A stretch of 64,000 nt of DNA, from NCBI GenBank assembly GCA_900099715.1, contig FMTG01000004.1, positions 62,001-126,000 on the forward strand, in the 5' to 3' direction. The notes beneath the pieces are model-generated. The model saw only the letters and a program-made list of their open reading frames with translations, did not search any database and was not told the origin of the DNA. Origin of the DNA: Ruminococcaceae bacterium YRB3002 (GTDB lineage: Bacteria > Bacillota > Clostridia > Saccharofermentanales > Saccharofermentanaceae). A program made the position numbers and the translations under genes. Positions within the stretch are counted from its first letter, which is position 1. The number at the start of each line of letters is the position of its first letter. Below, in pieces: positions 41,895-51,158 of the stretch.

Positions 41895-44377
41895 CAAGGC
41901 GCAACTCCAAACTCCGCCGGCATATTCCTGTAAACCGGTATCACGAACTCGAATGTGTTATTGAGCTGGTCGGTATTCAGGTAACTCTTATAATACCTGT
42001 AACCCTCAGAATATGCCATCATGATATATCCTGCATACTGGTGATCATAATTTGTGGTACCGTTATTGACCACGTCAAACTTCTGGAAATACAGAGTATC
42101 CTGACCATTATCGATATAGCCTGCCGCGATCCACAGAGCTCCTCCGGTAATCGCCTTGTATATCGAATCCCATGGCAGCATGTATGACTTCTCTTTGTCC
42201 GTTATCTCCATCTTATCAGGGTCATTGCCCCATCTCGCATATTTGGCACCATTGAGGACGGGCCCGCCTTCAGATGTGGATGCATAAGATCCGATATTGT
42301 AGTAGTTATAGTATCCCTCATACCCCTGAACTGTTCCTGTGGCAAGATCAGACTGGCCATAGTATCCCATCTCCTGCAGTATCCTGCTGGCAAGGAGATA
42401 AGGTGACACTCCGCTCGTCTCGGCGGCATCGTAGATGGCAGCTGCATAATCGTATTCGTCAGTATCCATAAATGATCCTTTGATCATTGACTTTATGCCG
42501 TCGAGAGTGTGATATGCCGGATTGAAGGACTGTCTCTCGAACATGAAGACGCGTTCTAACGTAAGGAAATTACGGGGATCAAGGTAATAATTGACGACTT
42601 CCGTCTTGACCGCCATCCAGTCGGGCGCATCGTATATCCTTGATTCTGGTCTTACATAAGTGGGGTTGTAAGTATTTGTTGCAAGGCTCCTTCCGCCTGA
42701 GTCTTCCACAGCAAGCGCGTCCCTGTAATCAATACCGGTGTCATAGCAGGTGAATACATATTCCGGATGCACAAGATGCAGCAGAAGAAGTCCGCTGTAA
42801 TACGATTCCGGGAACTTGGACAGTGTGTTCTTATAGAAGTCACTGTCATCACTTCCGCACAGGATGCATATCGTGTATTTATTTGTCTCTCCGTTGAACG
42901 ACCTGACAGTTATCCTGATATTATTAAGACCGTGGGAGAGCTTCAACACGCCATTGTCCCCCACTTTAGGCTCGATCTCAACGGAAGCCGCATAACCCTC
43001 AAATGCATCTGCCGTTATCTTTACTGGAGCCTCCGACTCCATGTAGTATGCGTAATCACAGATCTCGGGCTTAAAAACAGGCCATATATTATGTTTGCTC
43101 TCATCTTCAGCCGACAGTATGTCGAGCTTTACAAGAGCACCGTTAATAGGCAGGAGTTTTACGTCGCCGGGTTCATCCTCATAAGTATTGAGTTCCGAAT
43201 CGACAAGTCTCAGAAGCTCATCGGTCTTCTCTACAACTGCCATATATGTACCGTTATAGTATGCAACCTCAGCTGACTGCACCATCATATATTCAATATT
43301 ATCGTGATCTGCGGGACAGTATGTTCCGGGTTCGACTCTGACAAAGAAGCAGTTGGAAAGGCCTGCAATTCCTGTCTGTTCGGAGGCTTTCGCCACGTCC
43401 TGCGCCTTGCCCCTCAGTGCCTCATTCTCCAGCCTTGCGTTGTCATTGGTTCCTATATGGTTTCCGAACATGTCATACATGGATACCTTTATGTCCCCCG
43501 TGGGAGCAATAAAGTTAATGTAAGCATCCCTGTTCTCACAGTTAAGACGGTACCAGGATGCGCTCTCACCTGCCGGGAGAACGCCTTCATATACCCTGTC
43601 ATTGGATATTGTATCGAACTCTGGTATATCGATCATCCCTCCATCGACTACTCCGCTGTTGCCGTTCCCAGTCCTCAGAATGAGCTTTATATCGTGATCC
43701 CCCGGCCTTGCCTCTGATGTATCCCATGCTATGGAATATGCACCTTCAGCAGCCGGATCATCCTCCCGGGTAAGATAACCGTGACAGAGTTCACCGTCGA
43801 GAAGTATATCCGCTCTGATGTCCTTACCGCTGTACTTCATGGAACCGGAAGCTTTACTGATGCCCATCAGTATCCTCTTATCCCTGGCAAAGTCCTCTGT
43901 GATCACAACATCCTCCGGCCGTTCACCGCTGCTCGTGGTGATCTTGCCTGTAGCCTTGAATCTCAGTCTGACATCTCCGGCCATATCGCTGATAACTGCC
44001 ATCCTTGACCTGTCCTTAAGACGGTCTATTATCTTCAGGACCTCGTCTGTGTTGTCATCACCATAGACAACATATCTCACGGCCCCTGCGAAATCATTAT
44101 CCTCATCACCCCGGGACAGATATGCAGGTGATTCGAATACCGAGATGAGGTAATCCGACATCGAATACATTCCGCCCTCGATCCTCGATAAGGCCAGTTC
44201 CTTATCAACAGGTACGAACTCGGCCGCACGCGCTATGATGTCTTTCTCCGAAGTGATCAGGGATGGACCCGACGAACATGGCAGCATTATTATCGCCATC
44301 ATGATGACGGCGATAACGCCGATAAGTCCGGATATCAGGGACAGGTACAGATATTCAGGTCTCCTCTTGCCCTTCAT
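41894..44377 (-). CDS. Membrane-anchored glucosaminidase with cadherin-like domain
   Basis: An N-terminal membrane helix (about 10-35) is followed by large beta-rich regions, a cadherin-like repeat (around 440-505, ending FNGETNKYTICIL), and a C-terminal beta-N-acetylglucosaminidase domain. There VSPYLLASRILQEMG holds the catalytic Glu and GYYNYYNIGSY the YNxF/Y-type loop. These enzymes cut peptidoglycan glycan strands. At 827 aa it is long, with unusual extra N-terminal domains. GAGGATC lies about 10 bases before the ATG. It is translationally coupled to the following cohesin-like protein. Confidence 0.85.
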   Translation of the reverse strand: MKGKRRPEYLYLSLISGLIGVIAVIMMAIIMLPCSSGPSLITSEKDIIARAAEFVPVDKELALSRIEGGMYSMSDYLISVFESPAYLSRGDEDNDFAGAVRYVVYGDDNTDEVLKIIDRLKDRSRMAVISDMAGDVRLRFKATGKITTSSGERPEDVVITEDFARDKRILMGISKASGSMKYSGKDIRADILLDGELCHGYLTREDDPAAEGAYSIAWDTSEARPGDHDIKLILRTGNGNSGVVDGGMIDIPEFDTISNDRVYEGVLPAGESASWYRLNCENRDAYINFIAPTGDIKVSMYDMFGNHIGTNDNARLENEALRGKAQDVAKASEQTGIAGLSNCFFVRVEPGTYCPADHDNIEYMMVQSAEVAYYNGTYMAVVEKTDELLRLVDSELNTYEDEPGDVKLLPINGALVKLDILSAEDESKHNIWPVFKPEICDYAYYMESEAPVKITADAFEGYAASVEIEPKVGDNGVLKLSHGLNNIRITVRSFNGETNKYTICILCGSDDSDFYKNTLSKFPESYYSGLLLLHLVHPEYVFTCYDTGIDYRDALAVEDSGGRSLATNTYNPTYVRPESRIYDAPDWMAVKTEVVNYYLDPRNFLTLERVFMFERQSFNPAYHTLDGIKSMIKGSFMDTDEYDYAAAIYDAAETSGVSPYLLASRILQEMGYYGQSDLATGTVQGYEGYYNYYNIGSYASTSEGGPVLNGAKYARWGNDPDKMEITDKEKSYMLPWDSIYKAITGGALWIAAGYIDNGQDTLYFQKFDVVNNGTTNYDHQYAGYIMMAYSEGYRYYKSYLNTDQLNNTFEFVIPVYRNMPAEFGVAP

Positions 44378-44389
44378 TACTTAAGATCC

Positions 44390-45004
44390 TCACCCGTTAT
44401 TCAGCTGATCCAGAGTATATCCGAACGGCGGAACGAAACGTTCCATGAATTCATCAGCCTCCGGAAGCTCCATCTTCTCTATTGCTTCTCTCAATGTCTC
44501 CTGTGCAGAGGAGAACTCCATGCTTCCGGAAGATCTCTCCCTTATGCACTTGATATACGCAGCGATCTTATCAGCCGCCTTGACGATCTTCTTCATCTCT
44601 TTGCCGTTGTCTCCCAGGTATTGGGGATCGAGAAGGTCGAGATACTCCGTCCTGAGGTCTTCCGGAAGAAGGCTCACCAGAGTCTCGGCAGCCTCTGATT
44701 CGACTTCCTTATACGCCTTGGTTATCTCCTTATTCCTGTACTTGATGGGCGTAGGAAGATCGCCTGTCAGTATCTCGGTACAGTCATGATACAGGCCATA
44801 GGCAGCAGCCTGATAGGGATCGATCGTGCTGTCCTTATGATTCCTGTTATACATCAGAGCCAGGCACTGGGCGATAACAGCCACGTCAAAGCTGTGTTCC
44901 TTGATATTCTCCGTCCTCGAATTGCGCATCAGCCCCCATCTGGCTATATACTGCATGCGGTCCAGCATCGCGAAAAAACCGTAGTTCTCATTAGCTTCGT
45001 TCAT
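44390..45004 (-). CDS. HD-domain 5'-deoxynucleotidase, YfbR-like
   Basis: RTENIKEHSFDVAVIAQ, YHDCTEILTGDLPTPIKY and the later AADKIAAYIKC provide the H..HD..D metal site and the YfbR signature. Such enzymes dephosphorylate deoxynucleoside monophosphates. The next upstream gene is a dGTPase, so the pair may control dNTP pools. AGGAGAC lies 7 bases upstream. Confidence 0.9.
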   Translation of the reverse strand: MNEANENYGFFAMLDRMQYIARWGLMRNSRTENIKEHSFDVAVIAQCLALMYNRNHKDSTIDPYQAAAYGLYHDCTEILTGDLPTPIKYRNKEITKAYKEVESEAAETLVSLLPEDLRTEYLDLLDPQYLGDNGKEMKKIVKAADKIAAYIKCIRERSSGSMEFSSAQETLREAIEKMELPEADEFMERFVPPFGYTLDQLNNG

Positions 45005-45022
45005 TCTCAGTCTCCTGTTATG

Positions 45023-46243
45023 TCAGTTTTTATATAATTCGTTGAAGCAGTCAGTAGCAAACTGATCCGTCATACCTGCAATATAATCCGTTACCTTGAC
45101 GGCAGCGGGGCAGTCAGGTTCGGGATGATTGCTGACAAATGATGTAAACTTCCTTATCGCATCCTTGCTGGAATCTGCTGCAACATCGAGATTGACCGCT
45201 GCATTATAGAATGCATCAAACAGCCCTTCGATCATGATCCCCACCGTCTTCTCATATACATTTACCTTGTGAGCCCGGTATATCTGCTCCACGTTTGTGT
45301 TGAGGAAGACCTGGAGTGCCTCTGAAGCTGTGTCAGACATCCTGATCTCATCCTTGCCTATACTTGAATTGATAATATCCTCGACGAGAGTATTGATCAC
45401 CTGCGAATTATTGTGTCCCAGAACCGCTACAGCCTCAGGCTCGAAGACACTGAGATCTTCGATGATACCCGTCCTCAGTGCGTCCTCGATATCTCTTCCC
45501 ACATAAGCGATCTTGTCTGCAAATCTTACAACGCAGCCCTCCATTGTAGCCGGTGCCTTCCGCTGTGCCTTGGGTATAAGGAACGATACTTCGGATTCAG
45601 GCTTATCTCTGTACGGTCTCAGTACTTTCTCGTCGTAGATCTCTCCACAGTGGGACAGTATTCCATCCCTGACCTCGAATGTGAGATTGAGTCCCGTCTC
45701 ACCATTCCTGCTCTCAAGCACATCTATCACTCTCAGTCCATGTGCTTCATGTTCGAAGAACCTGTCCGGATCCTTTGCCTTGAGGCATCTGTTAAGGAAC
45801 CGCTCGCCGCTGTGACCGAAGGGAGCATGTCCGATATCATGTCCAAGCGCAATTGCCTGGATGAGGTCCGTATTGAGTCCCAGAGCCTTTCCGATCGTGG
45901 ACGATATGTAGTATACATAGAGCACATGTTCGAGTCTGGAACAGATATGGTCATTTGTCGGGTTAAAGAATACCTGTGTCTTATGCTTCAGTCTCCTGAA
46001 TGACTGGGAGAATATTATCCTGCCTGTATCACGTTCGTAGGGATTTCTGATGTCATTGTCGTGTTCTTCAATCAGCCTTCCCCTTGTTGCAGATGCCTTC
46101 GCTGCATTGGAGGACAGGACCTTGTCCATCTCCCTCTTACGGAGCTTCAGAAGCTCCTGGTTAGGCTCGCTCAGGCCGGTGCTGACGTTGATGGATGCGA
46201 ACGCTTCACTGTACAGTTCAAAAAGACTCGTCATATCATTCAT
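45023..46243 (-). CDS. dgt: Deoxyguanosinetriphosphate triphosphohydrolase-like protein
   Basis: The HD site is in SRLEHVLYV (H106) and LGHDIGHAPFGHSGERFL (H135, D136), with VRFADKIAYVGRDIEDAL as the last metal ligand region. The opening RNPYERDTGRIIFSQSFRRL is typical of dGTPase type 2. It releases triphosphate from dNTPs. GGGAGATC lies 8 bases before the ATG. The gap to the next gene is 18 bases, so it forms an operon with the YfbR-like gene. Confidence 0.93.
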   Translation of the reverse strand: MNDMTSLFELYSEAFASINVSTGLSEPNQELLKLRKREMDKVLSSNAAKASATRGRLIEEHDNDIRNPYERDTGRIIFSQSFRRLKHKTQVFFNPTNDHICSRLEHVLYVYYISSTIGKALGLNTDLIQAIALGHDIGHAPFGHSGERFLNRCLKAKDPDRFFEHEAHGLRVIDVLESRNGETGLNLTFEVRDGILSHCGEIYDEKVLRPYRDKPESEVSFLIPKAQRKAPATMEGCVVRFADKIAYVGRDIEDALRTGIIEDLSVFEPEAVAVLGHNNSQVINTLVEDIINSSIGKDEIRMSDTASEALQVFLNTNVEQIYRAHKVNVYEKTVGIMIEGLFDAFYNAAVNLDVAADSSKDAIRKFTSFVSNHPEPDCPAAVKVTDYIAGMTDQFATDCFNELYKN

Positions 46244-46299
46244 ACGATCTTGATCTCCCTTTTATTGTCCGTGTTCGAGAGCACTCTTTATATTATACC

Positions 46300-48699
46300 C
46301 TAATCAGCGGAAGTTCCGCATTTTCTGAGACCGGCTGCCTTTGCCAGCATATTCTTCCTCATCCCGTCGAAATCAACAGTTATGAGCGCATCTCCTCCCA
46401 CAAGTTCGCATTTTAGTATCACGCCGTCTCCGAATCTGTCATGAGACACCTTCATACCCACTTTGATCTCTTCCGGCATCAGTGTTCCCGGTGCAGGTCC
46501 CGCCGTCTTCTTACCGGTAAGAGTACCCGTAAATCTGGATGACATAGCAGTCGCGATGCTTTTCCTGGCTTCTTCCCTCATAGGTGCGGGAGACATCGAT
46601 GAGGGTGCAGGTTCCGGTCTCTTCGTACCCATCTTGTAGAGGAGCTCCGGATCGATCTCCTTCATGAATCTCGACGGCATATTGCTCTGTGTCTGTCCGA
46701 ACAGCATCCTCTGTCTCGTCATCATCACGAAGAGATTCCTCTTGGCCCTCGTAATGGCAACATACATAAGACGTCTTTCCTCCTCAAGGTCATCTGCCGT
46801 ACTTAGGGACCGGTAGCTCGGGAAGATAGTCTCTTCCGCACCAACAAGGAAGACCACGCCGAATTCCAAACCTTTGGCACTGTGGATCGACATCAGCCTT
46901 ACATAGTCGTCAGATTCATCGTTACGTTCCTCATCTGTATAGAGAGCTGCATTCATTACATACAGACCCAGTATGCCCTCTGTCGTGGTAGCCGTGGCAA
47001 AACCCTGTTCCATCAGTTCTTCGGGGATCTGACTTCCGTCAGACCTGTGTGCATTATCAAATTCGGCCGCTTCTGTCAGGAGCTCCTTCAGGTTCTCAAC
47101 CCTGTCTACGATCTCTCCCTTCTTCTCTCTCTGAGCGATTATCTCGGCAACAAGGCCGGACTCATTCTGAACATATTCCACGAAAGCGGCAAAGTTCATG
47201 TCTTCTTCCATAAGCCTTTCCCGCATGGTGTCTATGCACTCCGTAAAACCTTTCAGTTTGGATGAGGCGCTTCTGAGATCATCGAATTCTTCGGCGTGGC
47301 GTGCTATATCGAACAGACTCATGCCTGTCTCCATTGCTATCGTATTCATTCTGGCGACCGTCGTATCTCCTATTCCGCGTCTCGGAACATTTACGACCCT
47401 CGCAAATGCGATATTGTCGTCAGTGGAATTGATCAGTCTCAGGTAAGCCAGCAGATCCTTGATCTCCTTACGGTCATAGAACCTGAGGCCGCCGTACACT
47501 CTGAATGGTATCTCCCGCTGCCTCATAGAACTCTCGATGGAACGTGACAGCGCATTCAGCCTGTAAAGGACTGCACAGTCGGAATACTTATACTTGCCCT
47601 TATCAACAAACCTCTTGATGGTACTGGCGACAAAGTCCGCCTCACCCATCTGGCTGTCGGTATTGACAACTACAATCTTATCGCCCTGACCGTTGGATGT
47701 CCGAAGCTCCTTCTTCTTACGCTTCCTGTTATTCGCGATAACCTGATTGGCAGCCTCCAGGATATAGCCAGTCGATCTGTAATTCTGTACAAGCTTGATC
47801 ACCTTGCAGCCCGGGAAATCCTTCTCAAAATTCAGGATCATCCTCACGTCAGCTCCTCTGAAAGAATATATCGACTGGTCATCATCGCCGACGACACAGA
47901 TATTGCCGTGTTTCTTCGCCAGCAGCATTACCGCCTTATACTGGGGCATATTCGTGTCCTGGTACTCGTCCACCATAATGTATCTGAACTTCTCCTGATA
48001 CATCTCCAGTATATCCGGATTCTCCTCCAGGAGCCTTACCATATTGACAAGGATATCATCAAAATCCATAGCATTGTTCGCCCTGAGCTTCTCCTGATAT
48101 CTCTTATAGACCTTTGCATACTTCGACAGCGCATAGTCCCCGCCGGCCTGCGATGCATACTGATCCTCATCTATCATCTTATTCTTGGCCCCGGAGATCT
48201 CATAATGGATATTGGATGCCTTGAACTTCTTCTCGTCTATCTCCAGTTCCTTCATGGAATCCTTGACAAGCTTAAGGCTCTCATCAGAATCCAGGATAGT
48301 ATAATTCTCCGTGTAGCCCAGCAGCTTTGCATGTATCCTCAATATCCTCGCGAAAATACTGTGGAAAGTCCCGCACCATATATATCTGGAACTGTCCCCC
48401 ACAAGAGATGTGATCCTCTCCCTCATCTCATTGGCAGCCTTGTTGGTGAACGTAATGGCAAGTATATTGGAGGGTCTGACATTGTGATGCTTCATCATGT
48501 AAGCAATACGGTAAGTTATAACCCTTGTCTTACCGGACCCCGCTCCCGCCAGTATCAGTATCGGTCCGTCAAGGTGCGTAACAGCAGCTTCCTGTTCCTC
48601 ATTAAGAGCTTCAAGAAGTTCTGTTCCGTCTCCTGCGGTGCCTGTGGTGCAGTTGTATATATTATTCAGTTCTTCAAAGAAATCGTTATTGTCTTCCAA
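46300..48699 (-). CDS. pcrA: UvrD/PcrA-type DNA helicase
   Basis: Walker A AGAGSGKTR (51-59), motif II VDEYQDTN, motif III GDDDQSIYSFRGAD, motif IV VQNYRSTG and motif VI YVAITRAKR are all present. After ~690 the C-terminal tail carries the Tudor-like segment (VGMKVSHDRFGDGVILKCEL) used by PcrA to bind RNA polymerase. It works in repair and replication restart. The start is a TTG with GGAGAG upstream. At 799 aa it is full length. Confidence 0.95.
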   Translation of the reverse strand: MEDNNDFFEELNNIYNCTTGTAGDGTELLEALNEEQEAAVTHLDGPILILAGAGSGKTRVITYRIAYMMKHHNVRPSNILAITFTNKAANEMRERITSLVGDSSRYIWCGTFHSIFARILRIHAKLLGYTENYTILDSDESLKLVKDSMKELEIDEKKFKASNIHYEISGAKNKMIDEDQYASQAGGDYALSKYAKVYKRYQEKLRANNAMDFDDILVNMVRLLEENPDILEMYQEKFRYIMVDEYQDTNMPQYKAVMLLAKKHGNICVVGDDDQSIYSFRGADVRMILNFEKDFPGCKVIKLVQNYRSTGYILEAANQVIANNRKRKKKELRTSNGQGDKIVVVNTDSQMGEADFVASTIKRFVDKGKYKYSDCAVLYRLNALSRSIESSMRQREIPFRVYGGLRFYDRKEIKDLLAYLRLINSTDDNIAFARVVNVPRRGIGDTTVARMNTIAMETGMSLFDIARHAEEFDDLRSASSKLKGFTECIDTMRERLMEEDMNFAAFVEYVQNESGLVAEIIAQREKKGEIVDRVENLKELLTEAAEFDNAHRSDGSQIPEELMEQGFATATTTEGILGLYVMNAALYTDEERNDESDDYVRLMSIHSAKGLEFGVVFLVGAEETIFPSYRSLSTADDLEEERRLMYVAITRAKRNLFVMMTRQRMLFGQTQSNMPSRFMKEIDPELLYKMGTKRPEPAPSSMSPAPMREEARKSIATAMSSRFTGTLTGKKTAGPAPGTLMPEEIKVGMKVSHDRFGDGVILKCELVGGDALITVDFDGMRKNMLAKAAGLRKCGTSAD

Positions 48700-48795
48700 T
48701 TTATAGTACTCTCCGGTTCTCAGATTACAGATTATCAGATCACACTATTATAACACTACCCTCGTACATATTATGGGACGTTGACGTCATATCAT

Positions 48796-48829
48796 ATAAA
48801 AAACACGGGCGCTCAATGAGCACCCGTGT
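48796..48829 (-). terminator. Terminator of the pta-ackA operon
   Basis: ACACGGG-C-GCTC pairs with GAGC-A-CCCGTGT around a 3-base loop. On the minus strand the stem is followed by TTTTTTATATG. It lies about 30 bases after the ackA stop. Confidence 0.88.
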
Positions 48830-48857
48830 ATGATTCAAAATCAACCGGCACAAACCA

Positions 48858-50051
48858 TCAGTCGATAAGAGCCTTTGTCTCCTGTGCGATAGCGAGTTCC
48901 TCGTTAGTGGGGATAACAACTATCTTGACTCTGGAATCATCAGCACTGATAACAGCCTCACTCCTGATGCCCGTATTCTTCGCAGGGTCGATCTTGGCGC
49001 CAAGGAACTCCAGCGGAGCGATCATCTCCTCTCTGATGTTCCATGTGTTCTCGCCGATGCCGGCCGTGAATACGATGACATCAACACCGCCCATGGCTGC
49101 AGCATATGAACCGATGATCTTCTGGCCCTGATAAACGAACATGTCGAGTGCGAGCTGAGCTCTCTCGTTGCCTTCGCCTGCTGCTTTCGCGAGGTCGCGG
49201 AAGTCTGATCCGACGCCTGAGATGCCGAGCACGCCGCTCTTCTTGTTCATAAGAGTATCCATCTCTTCTGCAGTCTTGCCCTCTCTCTTCTGGATGAAAG
49301 GAACAATAGCGGGATCGATATCACCCGTCCTTGTACCCATGCAGATACCTGCAAGAGGCGTAAGACCCATTGATGTATCAACGCACTTGCCGTCCTTGAC
49401 TGCTGCGAAGGAAGATCCGTTGCCCAGGTGGCATGTGATCATCTTCAGACCTTCAGCCTCAAGGCCCAGGAATTCTCTGGCACGCTTGGACACGTAACGG
49501 TGAGATGTGCCGTGTAAACCGTATCTTCTGATGGAGTACTTCTCATAGTACTCATAAGGAAGTGCATACATAAATGCCTTCGGGGGCATTGTCTGATGGA
49601 AAGCCGTATCGAATACAGCTACCTGGGGTGTACCTGCGGGAAGAGCTGCTTCGCATGCCTCGATACCGATAAGGTTGGCGGGATTGTGGAGAGGGCCAAG
49701 ATCGAAGCACTCTCTGATAACGCGCTTAACATCATCATTTACGATGACTGACTCGCTGTAGTACTTTCCTGCATGGAGTACTCTGTGACCTACAGCTGCA
49801 ATCTCGGAAACATCACCGATAACACCTGTCTCAGGATCTGTAAGCTGGTCGAGAACGAGCTTTACAGCCACCTTATGGTCAGGAAGGGCTACATCCTTCT
49901 CGATCTCATCCTTGCCTGTGGGCTTATAGGACAGCTTGCCGTCGATGCCTATTCTGTCAGCGTTGCCCTTTGCAAGGACTGTGCCGTTGTCAACATCGAA
50001 GAGCTGGAACTTGCAGGATGAACTTCCGCAGTTGATTACAAGTATATTCAT
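48858..50051 (-). CDS. ackA: Acetate kinase
   Basis: The N-terminal VINCGSSSCKFQLFD and the internal HLGNGSSFAAVKDGKCVDTS with DTAFHQTMP are acetate-kinase signatures. The enzyme makes ATP from acetyl phosphate. It follows pta by 26 bases with AGGAGG 8 bases before the ATG, the classical pta-ackA operon of acetate-forming anaerobes. 397 aa, full length. Confidence 0.97.
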   Translation of the reverse strand: MNILVINCGSSSCKFQLFDVDNGTVLAKGNADRIGIDGKLSYKPTGKDEIEKDVALPDHKVAVKLVLDQLTDPETGVIGDVSEIAAVGHRVLHAGKYYSESVIVNDDVKRVIRECFDLGPLHNPANLIGIEACEAALPAGTPQVAVFDTAFHQTMPPKAFMYALPYEYYEKYSIRRYGLHGTSHRYVSKRAREFLGLEAEGLKMITCHLGNGSSFAAVKDGKCVDTSMGLTPLAGICMGTRTGDIDPAIVPFIQKREGKTAEEMDTLMNKKSGVLGISGVGSDFRDLAKAAGEGNERAQLALDMFVYQGQKIIGSYAAAMGGVDVIVFTAGIGENTWNIREEMIAPLEFLGAKIDPAKNTGIRSEAVISADDSRVKIVVIPTNEELAIAQETKALID

Positions 50052-50077
50052 TCAAGAAACCTCCTAATATGCTGATA

Positions 50078-51073
50078 TCAGCCCTGCTGAGCCTGGACTG
50101 CTGTAATAGCGATAACGCCTACGATATCCTTGTAGGAGCATCCTCTGGACAGATCGTTAACCGGCTTTGCAATGCCCTGGCACATAGGTCCGTAAGCCTC
50201 TGCCTTGGCAAGTCTCTGAACGAGCTTATAGCCGATGTTGCCTGCATCGAGGTCAGGGAAGATCAGGACATTTGCATGACCTGCAACAGCAGATCCGGGA
50301 GCCTTGGACTCGCCGATCGAAGGAACCATTGCTGCGTCAGCCTGAAGCTCACCATCGATTGCAAACTGAGGATACTGCTCTTTGGCGATCTTTGTAGCCT
50401 CAACCACCTTTGTAACGTCATCGTGCTTTGCAGAACCCATAGAAGAGTGTGACAGCATTGCAACCTGGGCCTTCTTGCCCACGAGCGACTCGAAAGACTC
50501 TGCCGAAGAGCCTGCAATTGCAGCCAGCTCCTCAGGATTGGGATTCTGGTTAAGACCGCAGTCTCCAAATACGAAAGTTCCCTCCTCACCGTATACGCAG
50601 TCAGGTACTACCATTACGAAGAAAGCAGATACGAGCTTTGTTCCGGGCTTTGTCTTGATGATCTGAAGTGAAGGTCTGAGAGTATTTGCTGTGGAGTGGC
50701 ATGCACCTGAAACGATACCGTCACCGTCACCCATCTTGACCATCATGCAGGCATAGTACATATAGTCTCCGAGAAGAGTCTCCTTTGCCTGTTCGGGAGT
50801 CATTCCCTTTGCCTTACGTAGTTCATAGAACTCATTGATGTAGGAATCTGTCTTGTCATTTGTGAAAGGATTGACTATTGTTGCCTTGGACACGTCAAGT
50901 CCTTCACTGTTCTTTGCAACTTCCTCTTCTGTTCCGATGATCACAAGATCAGCGATGTCTTCTGCGAGGATCTCAGCTGCTGCTTCGAATGTTCTCCTGT
51001 CCATGGATTCAGGCAGGATGATCGTCTTCTTGTCCGCCTTGGCGCGGGCCTTGATGTCGTCAATAAATGCCAT
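50078..51073 (-). CDS. pta: Phosphate acetyltransferase
   Basis: 331 aa, the short Pta form. Visible motifs are IILPESMDRRTFEAA, YYACMMVKMGDGDGIVSGA and SHSSMGSAKHDD, with DGELQADAA near the end. It converts acetyl-CoA to acetyl phosphate. GAGGCG lies 9 bases before the ATG. The 85-base upstream region has two copies of TTGGTGTAT and a TATAAC, probably the promoter. Confidence 0.96.
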   Translation of the reverse strand: MAFIDDIKARAKADKKTIILPESMDRRTFEAAAEILAEDIADLVIIGTEEEVAKNSEGLDVSKATIVNPFTNDKTDSYINEFYELRKAKGMTPEQAKETLLGDYMYYACMMVKMGDGDGIVSGACHSTANTLRPSLQIIKTKPGTKLVSAFFVMVVPDCVYGEEGTFVFGDCGLNQNPNPEELAAIAGSSAESFESLVGKKAQVAMLSHSSMGSAKHDDVTKVVEATKIAKEQYPQFAIDGELQADAAMVPSIGESKAPGSAVAGHANVLIFPDLDAGNIGYKLVQRLAKAEAYGPMCQGIAKPVNDLSRGCSYKDIVGVIAITAVQAQQG

Positions 51074-51158
51074 GTCTTTACGCCTCTGAAATAATAGATT
51101 TTTGTTGTGTTATAAAATAAATACACCAACTGAAAGTATACACCAACGGGCGTTCTTT

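Noticed and set aside
47908-48753. Plus-strand 281-aa open frame
   Set aside because: It is the complement of the conserved helicase domain of pcrA and is rich in His, Ile and Leu, as expected of antisense frames.
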